A stretch of 6,641 bases of DNA from Betaproteobacteria bacterium (GTDB taxonomy: Bacteria > Pseudomonadota > Gammaproteobacteria > Burkholderiales > SG8-39): the NCBI GenBank assembly GCA_947467405.1, contig CANIIN010000152.1, positions 1 through 6,641 of the forward strand, written 5' to 3'. Every line of letters begins with the position of its first letter. Positions within the stretch are counted from its first letter, which is position 1. The notes beneath the pieces are model-generated. The model was not told the DNA's origin, did no database searches, and worked only from the letters and a program-made list of their open reading frames with translations. Below, in pieces: positions 1 to 6,057 of the stretch. The position numbers were made by a program, and so were the translations under genes.

Positions 1-679
1 CGGCAGCGTCAGCAAAACCTTCGTGAAGAACATCCCGGTCGACCTGCTCACCGAGCTGACGCCGGTGGTGCAGATTGCGCGCGGTTCGATGTACCTGATC
101 GTGAGCGATGCCGTGCCGGCCAAGACCGCGCAGGAGTTCGTCGAGTTCATCAAGAAGAATCCCGGCAAGTACAACTACGGCTCCATCGCTTCGACGCAGA
201 TGATGCCGATGGAAGTGCTGAAGGACAAAGCTGGTCTGCAGATGGTTCACATTCCCTACAAGAGCCTGGCCGGCGTGCAGCAGGCCATCGCCAGCGGCGA
301 TGTGGTGGCCTACGTATCCAACCAGGTCGGTCTGGAGTCGCTGTTTCAGAGCGGCAAGCTGCGCTTTGTGGCATCCCTCTCGGAGGAGCGCAACCCCTGC
401 ACGCCGAACGTGCCCGCCGCACCCGAGGTTGGGTTGAAGGGCGTCTCCGCGCCGTTCTCGCAGGGTTACTGGGCGCCGGCCAAAACGCCGGTGGAAGTGA
501 TCAACAGGCTCAATGAGGCCTACAACGCTTCGCTCAAGACCCAGGCGACGCAGGACTACGTCAAGAACAATTGCGCCACCCCCGGCGGCGGCGCACCGAA
601 GGTGCAGGGTGACTGGGTGCGCAACGAGCACAACTACTGGACCGAGGCAGCACGTATTTCAAAGTTCACGCCGGACTGA
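1..679 (+). CDS. Tripartite tricarboxylate transporter (TctC/Bug) family solute-binding protein, 5'-truncated by window edge
   Basis: A periplasmic extracytoplasmic binding protein of the TctC/Bug family, which captures small carboxylates or related solutes. The reading frame is open from base 2 with no stop before the TGA at 677-679, so about 225 residues are visible. The family is usually about 320-330 residues, so roughly 100 N-terminal residues, including the signal peptide, lie outside the window. A GTG at 23 opens an ORF but is not the real start, because homology-like sequence continues upstream of it. Family hallmarks seen: ELTPVVQIA, then the NPGKYNYGS segment, then HIPYKSLAGVQQAIASGDV (equivalent to the usual PYKGxxPAxxxLxxGxV), then the SGKLRFVASLSEERN and PNVPAAPEVG segments. 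The C-terminal part departs from the family norm with a Gly/Pro-rich CATPGGGAPKVQGDW stretch. Two cysteines (NPCTPN and NNCATP) could form a disulfide in the periplasm. The ligand cannot be assigned. No TctA/TctB membrane genes are visible. Confidence 0.93.
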   Translation, partial: GSVSKTFVKNIPVDLLTELTPVVQIARGSMYLIVSDAVPAKTAQEFVEFIKKNPGKYNYGSIASTQMMPMEVLKDKAGLQMVHIPYKSLAGVQQAIASGDVVAYVSNQVGLESLFQSGKLRFVASLSEERNPCTPNVPAAPEVGLKGVSAPFSQGYWAPAKTPVEVINRLNEAYNASLKTQATQDYVKNNCATPGGGAPKVQGDWVRNEHNYWTEAARISKFTPD

Positions 680-773
680 GTTATCGAGAATGACGCATTG
701 ATCCGGAATGGAGATATCCGGTCTGTATCCGTCCTTTGAGCTTCGACCCCCCTTTGCATTTTTGTGAAGTACT

Positions 774-815
774 CGCTGTGGCGACAGCCTGCATCAAGAC
801 AGGCATCACACAGCG
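774..815 (+). other. Nested inverted repeat in the leader of the ABC binding-protein gene
   Basis: The outer arms CGCTGTG (774-780) and CACAGCG (809-815) are perfectly complementary. Inside them GCCTG (787-791) and CAGGC (800-804) form a second stem with an 8-base loop. The structure ends 16 bases before the GAGGAG ribosome binding site of the next gene. It has no following T-run, so it is not a convincing terminator. It could be a structured 5' leader or an operator dyad. The function is unknown, and the pairing could be chance in GC-rich DNA. Confidence 0.35.
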
Positions 816-831
816 ATTGATTGCCACCACT

Positions 832-837
832 GAGGAG
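832..837 (+). promoter_or_regulatory. Ribosome binding site that fixes the start at 844
   Basis: GAGGAG lies 6 bases before the ATG at 844. This supports that start over the in-frame GTG at 736, whose extra N-terminal residues do not resemble a signal peptide. Confidence 0.85.
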
Positions 838-843
838 ACCTTC

Positions 844-2055
844 ATGCAGCGCAACACACGCGTCATCCTGGCCGCGCTATCTGCCGCCAGCCTGTTGTCC
901 GCAACTATTCCGTCCACATCTTTTGCGCAGGCCCTGCCGGCGCGCATCAAGATCGGCTCGTCGCAACCGTTGTCCGGTTCCGGCGCCGGCAGTGGTCAAG
1001 CCGCCAAGATGGTGCAGGAAATGGCCATCAAGGAAGTCAACGCCAATGGCGGCATGGGTGGAAGGCAGGTGGACATCGTCTTCGGTGACGACGGTGCCGA
1101 CCCGACACGCGCCGTGACCGAAGCCAAGCGCCTGATCGACCAGGAGAAGGTTCACGTCCTGATTGGACCGGGCATCGCCGCCGTGGCGCTGGCCACTGCG
1201 CCCCTGGTCACGCCGGCCAAGATGCTGTCCTTCCCGATGTCCGGTACGCCAGCCATCAATCCGACCACATTCCCCTATGGCTTCGCCAGCTTCTATCCGG
1301 CGGACGCCTTCCTCGAAGCGATGGTCGATTACGCCGTCGACAAACTGGGTGCGAAATCCATTGCGGTGATGGCCGACACCGGCGGGCAGGGCAAGGCGGC
1401 GGCCGAGCAGGCCAAGACCTATGTGCCCAAGCGCGGCGCCAAGCTGACCGGCATCGAGTACGCGGACTTCGAGTCCACCGACTACACGCCGCAGGTGCTG
1501 AACCTGAAGCGCGGCAATCCGGACGTGGTGCTGCAGGTGACCTCGCTGCAGGTCGGCGGCGGTTATTTCTACAAGGCGACGGAAGAGCAGAACTGGCAGA
1601 TCAAGATCGTCAGCCAGATTTCCTCGCTGTTTACAGCCGACATCCTGAAAATCGCCGGGTCGAATTCGTACACGACGCGGCGCATGCATGGCCTGACGAC
1701 CAAGGCCACCACCATGTGCCCGGGTGAAGACGCCTCCAAGATGCCCTTTGCGCAGCTGCGTGACAAGATCAGGGCCGCCTATCCGAACGACTTCCAGAAA
1801 ATCCCGATGGCGCTGGCGCCCTACTACTACGACGTGATTTTCGCCACCAAGGCGGCTGTCGATGCCACCAAGTCGGTGGAAGGTCCGAAGCTGGCGGCGT
1901 GGCTGGAACAGAACGGCGGAACGGTGAAGGCGGTCATGGGCAAACTCACCATGAGCAAGACCGACCACTTCATGTATCACTCCGACGTGTTCGCCTTCAC
2001 CGTGCGACCTGATCAGGTCAACGCACAGGGTGTGGCTACGCGCGAGGGCTGCTGA
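844..2055 (+). CDS. ABC transporter substrate-binding protein, LivJ/branched-chain amino acid type (Peripla_BP_6)
   Basis: A periplasmic type I binding protein of 403 residues for a HAAT/LivJ-type ABC importer. In catabolic clusters such proteins often bind aromatic or other organic acids rather than amino acids. The ATG at 844 is chosen because it has GAGGAG 6 bases upstream and gives a clean Sec signal peptide: MQRNTR, a hydrophobic core (VILAALSAASLLSA), and cleavage near residues 28-30 (SFAQA). The mature protein opens with the family pattern IKIGSSQPLSGSGAGSG (about residues 35-51). It is followed by MAIKEVNANGGMGGRQVDIV, the DDGADPTRAVTEAKRLI helix, and VLIGPGIAAVALATAP, the first-lobe ligand-site region. 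A conserved-type DFESTDYTPQVLNLK segment follows, then PDVVLQV. C292 (TMCPGED) and the C-terminal residue C403 could pair as a disulfide. It is complete at the usual family length. A strong hairpin directly follows the stop. No permease or ATPase gene is in the window. The specific ligand is unknown. Confidence 0.93.
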   Translation: MQRNTRVILAALSAASLLSATIPSTSFAQALPARIKIGSSQPLSGSGAGSGQAAKMVQEMAIKEVNANGGMGGRQVDIVFGDDGADPTRAVTEAKRLIDQEKVHVLIGPGIAAVALATAPLVTPAKMLSFPMSGTPAINPTTFPYGFASFYPADAFLEAMVDYAVDKLGAKSIAVMADTGGQGKAAAEQAKTYVPKRGAKLTGIEYADFESTDYTPQVLNLKRGNPDVVLQVTSLQVGGGYFYKATEEQNWQIKIVSQISSLFTADILKIAGSNSYTTRRMHGLTTKATTMCPGEDASKMPFAQLRDKIRAAYPNDFQKIPMALAPYYYDVIFATKAAVDATKSVEGPKLAAWLEQNGGTVKAVMGKLTMSKTDHFMYHSDVFAFTVRPDQVNAQGVATREGC

Positions 2056-2087
2056 TTTTGGCACTGGTGCATTTGTCGTAGCATCTC

Positions 2088-2132
2088 GAAACGCCGAGTC
2101 CATTGCCAGCCTGGCGATGGATTCGGCGTTTC
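2088..2132 (+). terminator. Strong stem-loop after the ABC binding-protein gene (terminator, attenuator or processing hairpin)
   Basis: The left arm at 2088-2108 and right arm at 2112-2132 pair over 21 positions with only two G-U wobbles and a 3-base loop (GCC, 2109-2111). The outer end of the stem is GAAA pairing with TTTC, and TCTCT continues after it, giving a pyrimidine-rich tail rather than a pure T-run. It lies 32 bases after the upstream stop codon and 25 bases before the ligase ATG. It may terminate transcription partly or fully. It may instead protect the 3' end of the binding-protein message so that this protein is made in excess over the enzymes, a known arrangement in importer operons. 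Confidence 0.75.
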
Positions 2133-2157
2133 TCTCTAACTGATTCCCGGAGTTCGC

Positions 2158-3789
2158 ATGCTGAATCTCGATCCCTCATCGTTGCGCGCGTTTCCCGCCG
2201 AACTGCGCCAGCGCTATCTGAAGGAGGGCTGGTGGGATGACAGCGCGCTCGGCCATTCGCTGATCGAATGGCTGGGCCGTCACCCGCAGATGCCGTACTG
2301 CATCTGGTCGCCGACGCGTCCGCAGGTGTCGACCTATGGGGCGGTGCGCGACCAGGCATTGCGTCTGGCCGAGGGGCTGCGCCGGCGCGGCATTCGTGCC
2401 GGCGATACGGTGTGCATCTACGTCAATAATTCCATCGAGGGCGCGCTGGGCTTTCATGCGGTGCCGGCGCTCGGCGCGATTCTCGTGCCGGTGGCGCCTT
2501 TCTACGGCACCAAGGAACTTCGTTACATCCTGTCTAAATCGAAGGCTCGAATCCTCATCACGGCGGAATCGCCCGCTGGCAACCGTCTCGAGCATATCGC
2601 CGAGATGCGCGCGCAGATGCCCGATCTCGAAGACGTGTACGTCATCGGCGACAAGGTGCCGGCCGGCATGCGCAACTACAACGAGCTGGTCGCGGATGCG
2701 CCGATCGCTTCATTGCCCAAGGTTGATCCGGACAGCATCGCGGCGATCGCCTTCACGTCCGGCACCACGGCCGATCCCAAGGGCGTGATCCACACGCACC
2801 GCTCGCTGGTGTGTGAAACGCGATTGCACATGGATGCCACCCCGCGGCAGAAGCGGCCGTTGCTGGTAGGCGGCCCGCTCAGTCACGTGACCGGCATGCT
2901 GGTCGGCGTGTTCCTGCAGCCTTATCGTGGCCGTCCCGTGCACATCATGGATGGCTGGGACATGCCCACGGTGTTGCGCGCCATGCGCGAGCACGACCTG
3001 TGCGCCGGCGCCGGGGCGACGGTCTTCATGAATTCGATTTTCAACCACCCCGACACGCGTCCGGACGATATTGCCCGACTCGAAGATGTGGGGATGGGCG
3101 GCAGCACGATCCCCATTCCGTTCGTCGAGTTCTGCGAATCGAAGGGCATTCGCATCATGCGCGTGTACGGCAGCACTGAACACCCGAGCGTCTGCGGCGG
3201 CATGCCGGACGATCCGATCCTGAAACGTCAACGCACCGAAGGCCGCGCCTTGCCGGGCGTCGAGATGCGCATCGTCGATGACGACGGCAACGACTTGCCA
3301 GCCAATACGCAGGGTGAACTGATCACGCGCGGACCCGATCTGTTCGCGGGCTACATGGATACCGACCAGAATGCCGAACTGTTCAACAAGGACGGCTGGT
3401 TCCACACCGGCGACATCGGCGTTATCGACGAGGAAGGCTTCTTCACCGTTGTCGATCGCAAGAAGGACATCATCATCCGGAACGGCGTGAAGGTGAGCGC
3501 GCTGGAAGTGGAGAACTGCCTGCTGAAGATGCCGTCGCTGATGGAAGTGGCGGTGGTGGCGGCGCCGGACGGGCGCACCGGCGAGCATGGCCACGCCTTC
3601 GTGCGCGTGAAGCCTGGCCAGCCCGTTCCCAGCCTGGACGATGTGAAGAAGCATCTGCAACAAGTCGATCTGGCGCGGCCGAAATGGCCGGAAGTCATCG
3701 AGGTGGTGCAGGATTTTCCGCGCACGCCCTCCGGCAAGGTGCGCAAGGTCGACCTGCGCAATCAGGTGAGGGCCGCAGCCAAATCGTGA
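2158..3789 (+). CDS. AMP-forming acyl-CoA ligase (ANL superfamily), organic-acid:CoA ligase
   Basis: A cytoplasmic enzyme of 543 residues, expected to activate a carboxylic acid with ATP to an acyl-adenylate and then to its CoA thioester. The start at 2158 has GGAG (2149-2152) 5 bases upstream. All main ANL motifs are present in order: the phosphate-binding loop TSGTTADPKG (residues 200-209), the adenine-side motif YGSTE (337-341), WFHTGD (414-419, D419 for ribose contact), the hinge motif VDRKKD (432-437), the loop RNGVKVSALEVE (441-452), and the C-terminal catalytic lysine K527 in PRTPSGK. The N-terminal part (KEGWWDDSALGHSLIEWL) and the length resemble the branch holding medium-chain, cyclohexanecarboxylate (AliA-like) and CaiC-like ligases. 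This is family memory, not a search result. It sits between a binding-protein gene and a crotonase gene, 102 bases from each, which suggests that it feeds the crotonase/dehydrogenase steps. The substrate is not determinable here. Confidence 0.93.
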   Translation: MLNLDPSSLRAFPAELRQRYLKEGWWDDSALGHSLIEWLGRHPQMPYCIWSPTRPQVSTYGAVRDQALRLAEGLRRRGIRAGDTVCIYVNNSIEGALGFHAVPALGAILVPVAPFYGTKELRYILSKSKARILITAESPAGNRLEHIAEMRAQMPDLEDVYVIGDKVPAGMRNYNELVADAPIASLPKVDPDSIAAIAFTSGTTADPKGVIHTHRSLVCETRLHMDATPRQKRPLLVGGPLSHVTGMLVGVFLQPYRGRPVHIMDGWDMPTVLRAMREHDLCAGAGATVFMNSIFNHPDTRPDDIARLEDVGMGGSTIPIPFVEFCESKGIRIMRVYGSTEHPSVCGGMPDDPILKRQRTEGRALPGVEMRIVDDDGNDLPANTQGELITRGPDLFAGYMDTDQNAELFNKDGWFHTGDIGVIDEEGFFTVVDRKKDIIIRNGVKVSALEVENCLLKMPSLMEVAVVAAPDGRTGEHGHAFVRVKPGQPVPSLDDVKKHLQQVDLARPKWPEVIEVVQDFPRTPSGKVRKVDLRNQVRAAAKS

Positions 3790-3841
3790 TGCCAGAATCC
3801 TGAAACCGGCGCGCTGAAGCGCCCGGCGCGTGCTCTTGATA

Positions 3842-3876
3842 CATTCAACCCGTTTCATTCAACCCGTTTCATTCAA
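3842..3876 (+). repeat. 14-bp tandem repeat, 2.5 copies, in the leader of the crotonase gene
   Basis: The unit CATTCAACCCGTTT occurs perfectly at 3842-3855 and 3856-3869, followed by a half copy CATTCAA at 3870-3876. It ends 5 bases before the GAGG ribosome binding site of the gene starting at 3892. The unit is AT-richer than the surrounding coding DNA. A perfect short tandem array in this position could change copy number by slippage or could be a pair of protein-binding sites. No function can be assigned from the sequence. Confidence 0.9.
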
Positions 3877-3891
3877 AAAGCGAGGACTACC

Positions 3892-4809
3892 ATGGCCAAA
3901 TGGCTCAAGACGACCGATCACATCAAGTTCAGCGTGGCCAACCGTATTGCACGCATCACGCTGAATCGTCCCGAGAAGCGCAACGCCATGAGCACTGCGC
4001 TGCTCCAGGAGGTCTCCAACGCACTCATGGAGGCCGATGACCTGAACGACGTCAGCGTGGTGGTGATCGACGGCGAGGGCAAGGACTTCTGCTCCGGCTA
4101 CGACCTGGCAGCCGGCTACGCTGGCGTGACCAATCCGGAAGAGGCCGCCCGTATCGCCGCGGAAACCGCCAACTATCGCCAGAAGGGCAGCTTCGACAAT
4201 GACTGCTGGTCCATGGAGCGTTCGCAGGACATGATGGGCGTTATCGGCAAGATGCACAAATTCGTCATCGCCAAGGTGCACGGCTACTGCCTGGCCGGCG
4301 GCACCGACCTCGTCCTGTCATGCGACATGATCATCGCCGCCGAGAATGCCAAGATCGGCTTTCCGGCGACGCGCGCCAACGGCACGCCGCCCTCCAACTG
4401 GTGGATCTATCACATGGGTCCGCAGTGGGCCAAGCGCATGCTGGCCACGGGCGACATGCTGTGGGGCCGCGATGCCGCCAAACTCGGCCTGGTGCTGGAT
4501 GCCGTACCAGCCGAGCAACTGGAAGAGGCCGTGATGTCGCTGGCCAAGCGCATGTCGTACGTCGATGCCGAAATGCTCTCCACCCACAAGCGCATCGTCA
4601 ACCTGGCCATGGAAGTCATGGGTGCCAACACCATGCAGCGCCTCTCGGTGGAAATGGATGCACGCTCGCATCTGGTCGCCGGACCCATGCGCACCGCCTT
4701 CAAGAAGGACATGGCCGAGGGCGGTCTCAAGCTGGCGCTGAAGAATCGCGACCGGCCGTTCGGCGACGGCATGGTGCGCCTGGGCGAGCCGCAGCAGACC
4801 TTCGACTAA
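3892..4809 (+). CDS. Crotonase-fold enoyl-CoA hydratase/isomerase family protein with non-canonical active site
   Basis: A cytoplasmic crotonase-superfamily enzyme of 305 residues that acts on acyl-CoA thioesters. The start at 3892 has GAGG (3882-3885) 6 bases upstream. Family signatures: RIARITLNRPEKRNAMS near the N terminus; KDFCSGYDL (residues 64-72), which carries the first oxyanion-hole backbone position; and HGYCLAGGTDLVLSCDMIIA (130-149), which carries the second. The classical hydratase has two catalytic glutamates, in GGGCEL and GQPEI (rat numbering E144/E164). Here the matching positions are D139 (GGTDL) and A159 (GFPATRANG). The protein therefore need not be a standard 2-enoyl-CoA hydratase. 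It could be an isomerase, hydrolase, ring-cleaving or C-C lyase type, or a hydratase using other residues. It is longer than the usual ~260 residues, with extra length around residues 73-120 and at the C terminus (KNRDRPFGDGMVRLGEP). The upstream CoA ligase and downstream acyl-CoA dehydrogenase support a role in degrading an activated acid. Confidence 0.9.
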   Translation: MAKWLKTTDHIKFSVANRIARITLNRPEKRNAMSTALLQEVSNALMEADDLNDVSVVVIDGEGKDFCSGYDLAAGYAGVTNPEEAARIAAETANYRQKGSFDNDCWSMERSQDMMGVIGKMHKFVIAKVHGYCLAGGTDLVLSCDMIIAAENAKIGFPATRANGTPPSNWWIYHMGPQWAKRMLATGDMLWGRDAAKLGLVLDAVPAEQLEEAVMSLAKRMSYVDAEMLSTHKRIVNLAMEVMGANTMQRLSVEMDARSHLVAGPMRTAFKKDMAEGGLKLALKNRDRPFGDGMVRLGEPQQTFD

Positions 4810-4840
4810 AGCGCCTGACGAGCCGGTCGTATCAGCCCGA

Positions 4841-4877
4841 TGCCTGAAGATGCCCGTCTGGCGGGCATCTTCAGGCA
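4841..4877 (+). terminator. Probable transcription terminator after the crotonase gene
   Basis: A perfect 16-bp stem (left arm 4841-4856, right arm 4862-4877) with a 5-base loop TCTGG begins 31 bases after the stop codon. The stem is GC-rich near the loop. The sequence after it, GTCTTCCTCG, is pyrimidine-rich but not a clean T-run, so termination may be partial or helped by Rho. It is the natural end point of the transcript carrying the ligase and crotonase genes. Confidence 0.75.
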
Positions 4878-4946
4878 GTCTTCCTCGAACGATCGAGCCC
4901 GTATGTCCGCGCTGCGCTGGCCGTTTGGTGTCGTTCTCGCCCCGAC

Positions 4947-4970
4947 AATTGGAGTCAGTGGACTCCAGTT
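4947..4970. promoter_or_regulatory. Palindrome upstream of the second TctC gene: candidate operator or small terminator
   Basis: TGGAGTCAGTGGACTCCA (4950-4967) is a 7+4+7 perfect inverted repeat. Counting one G-U pair, the stem extends to 10 pairs (4947-4956 with 4961-4970). TTTT overlaps the end of the right arm, so a weak intrinsic terminator is possible. A regulator-binding dyad is equally plausible, because the site lies 41-64 bases before the start codon at 5011 and overlaps a possible -35 element. No regulator gene is visible to match to it. Confidence 0.5.
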
Positions 4971-4986
4971 TTCGATTGCCTATCAT
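4959..4986 (+). promoter_or_regulatory. Possible sigma-70 promoter for the second TctC gene
   Basis: A -10-like TATCAT (4981-4986, five of six consensus bases) lies 16 bases after a weak -35-like TGGACT (4959-4964, four of six). It is placed sensibly, about 25 bases before the start codon and after the preceding terminator. The -35 falls inside the palindrome at 4947-4970, as would be expected if that is an operator. Matches of this quality arise by chance, so confidence is low. Confidence 0.3.
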
Positions 4987-5010
4987 TGCCGTTCATTGGA
5001 TTAAAACGAC

Positions 5011-5979
5011 ATGAATTCACGCAAGCGCGCCGTGCATTGTGCGATGACCCTCGCCATGGCGTTCAACGCCGGCCTGAGCTTCGGCGCTGACTTCCCGGTC
5101 AAGCCGACGCGCATCGTCATACCCTTCGCCGCTGGCGGCAGTACCGACATCGTCGGTCGCGCCCTGGCTGACAAATTGGGGCCGCGCATGGGTCAGCCGG
5201 TGATTGTCGAGAACCGGCCGGGCGCCGGCTCGCTGATCGGCACCGATGTCGTGGCCAAGGCGGCGCCGGATGGTTACACGCTGCTCATGTCCGGGGGGCC
5301 GCTGGCGACCTTCAAGTTGCTGTTCAAGAGCGTGCCCTTCGACGTCAAGCGCGACCTCGCCCCGGTGACGCAGATCACGCGCACCTCCTACATCGTCATG
5401 ATCAACGGCGGTTTGCCGGCAAAGACGCTGGCCGAGTTCATTACTTACGCGAAGGCCAATCCGGGCAAGCTCAACTTCGGGTCCATCGGCCCGGGTGGCG
5501 TTTACCTGGCGCATGAACTGTTCAAGAAAATGACCGACATCAACATGGTCGCCATTCCCTACAAGGGCGCCATGCCGGTCAATGCGCTGCCGTCGAACGA
5601 GATCCAGTTCTACATGGACGGTTCCCTGGCGCAGAAACCGAACATCGATGCCGGCAAGGTGCGCGCACTGGCGGTCGTCGCCCCGCGCCGCCTGGCGGCT
5701 TTGCCGGATGTGCCGACCATCGCCGAGGCCGGACTGGCGAATTTCTCGCCGTCCAACTGGCAGGGTTTCATGATCACGGCCGGTTCGCCCAAGGAGGTCA
5801 TTGCACGGTGGGCGGCGGAGATCCAAGCCGTAGCGGCCATGCCCGATTTCCGCCAGCGCGTGACGGCGCTGGGTACCGAGGTGGTGACCAATAGCCCGGA
5901 AGAACTGGGCCGCATGATCGATGCCGAGATGGTGCAATGGGCGGAGGTCGTGCGCTTCGCCAATGTGCAGCCGGAGTAG
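5011..5979 (+). CDS. Tripartite tricarboxylate transporter (TctC/Bug) family solute-binding protein
   Basis: A complete periplasmic binding protein of 322 residues, the usual family length. The ATG at 5011 is chosen because it supplies the charged n-region (MNSRKR) of a Sec signal peptide, followed by a hydrophobic stretch (AVHCAMTLAMAFNAGLSF) and a cleavage site after A26 (FGA|DFPVKP). The ribosome binding site is weak (TTGGA, 10 bases upstream). Later methionines at residues 12 and 16 would destroy the signal peptide. Family motifs in order: PTRIVIPFAAGGSTDIVGR (32-50), VIVENRPGAGSLIGTDVVAK (64-83), APDGYTLL (85-92), NPGKLNFGSIGPGG (150-163), VAIPYKGAMPV (180-190), and LPDVPTIAEAGL near the C-terminal lobe. 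It clearly differs from the truncated paralogue at the window start. The residues after PYKG (AMPVNALPSNEIQFYMDG) are unlike the usual ALTDLLGGQV pattern, hinting at a different ligand. It is probably transcribed separately from the crotonase gene, and perhaps together with the dehydrogenase 78 bases downstream. Confidence 0.95.
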   Translation: MNSRKRAVHCAMTLAMAFNAGLSFGADFPVKPTRIVIPFAAGGSTDIVGRALADKLGPRMGQPVIVENRPGAGSLIGTDVVAKAAPDGYTLLMSGGPLATFKLLFKSVPFDVKRDLAPVTQITRTSYIVMINGGLPAKTLAEFITYAKANPGKLNFGSIGPGGVYLAHELFKKMTDINMVAIPYKGAMPVNALPSNEIQFYMDGSLAQKPNIDAGKVRALAVVAPRRLAALPDVPTIAEAGLANFSPSNWQGFMITAGSPKEVIARWAAEIQAVAAMPDFRQRVTALGTEVVTNSPEELGRMIDAEMVQWAEVVRFANVQPE

Positions 5980-6057
5980 AAGCCGGCCCGCGGGATGATC
6001 CTTCAGCAGTGAGTCGGTCAGACACAGCGCCTGATCGGCAACGAAGACGAGAACATC

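Noticed and set aside
703..721. CCGGA/TCCGG inverted repeat as a terminator of the first TctC gene
   Set aside because: There are only 5 base pairs with a 9-base loop and no T-run, too weak to call.
736..843. In-frame upstream extension of the LivJ-type gene from a GTG at 736
   Set aside because: It lacks a ribosome binding site, and the added residues would bury the signal peptide. The ATG at 844 has GAGGAG and a normal signal sequence.
877..2103. 408-codon open frame on the minus strand
   Set aside because: It is antisense to the well-supported LivJ-type protein, with no recognisable motif and composition typical of a shadow frame.
3806..3830. Direct repeat CCGGCGCG and a 5-bp hairpin after the ligase stop as a terminator
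   Set aside because: The stem is short, there is no T-run, and GCGC-rich words recur by chance at this base composition.
2710..3858. 382-codon open frame on the minus strand
   Set aside because: It is antisense to the CoA ligase, whose complete motif set proves the plus-strand reading. The antisense translation has no family features.
3842..3876. The 14-bp repeats as a CRISPR remnant
   Set aside because: The copies are directly adjacent with no spacers, and the unit is too short.
4320..4847. 175-codon plus-strand frame overlapping the crotonase gene
   Set aside because: It is an out-of-frame reading of the crotonase gene, rich in Arg/His/Gly, with no motif.
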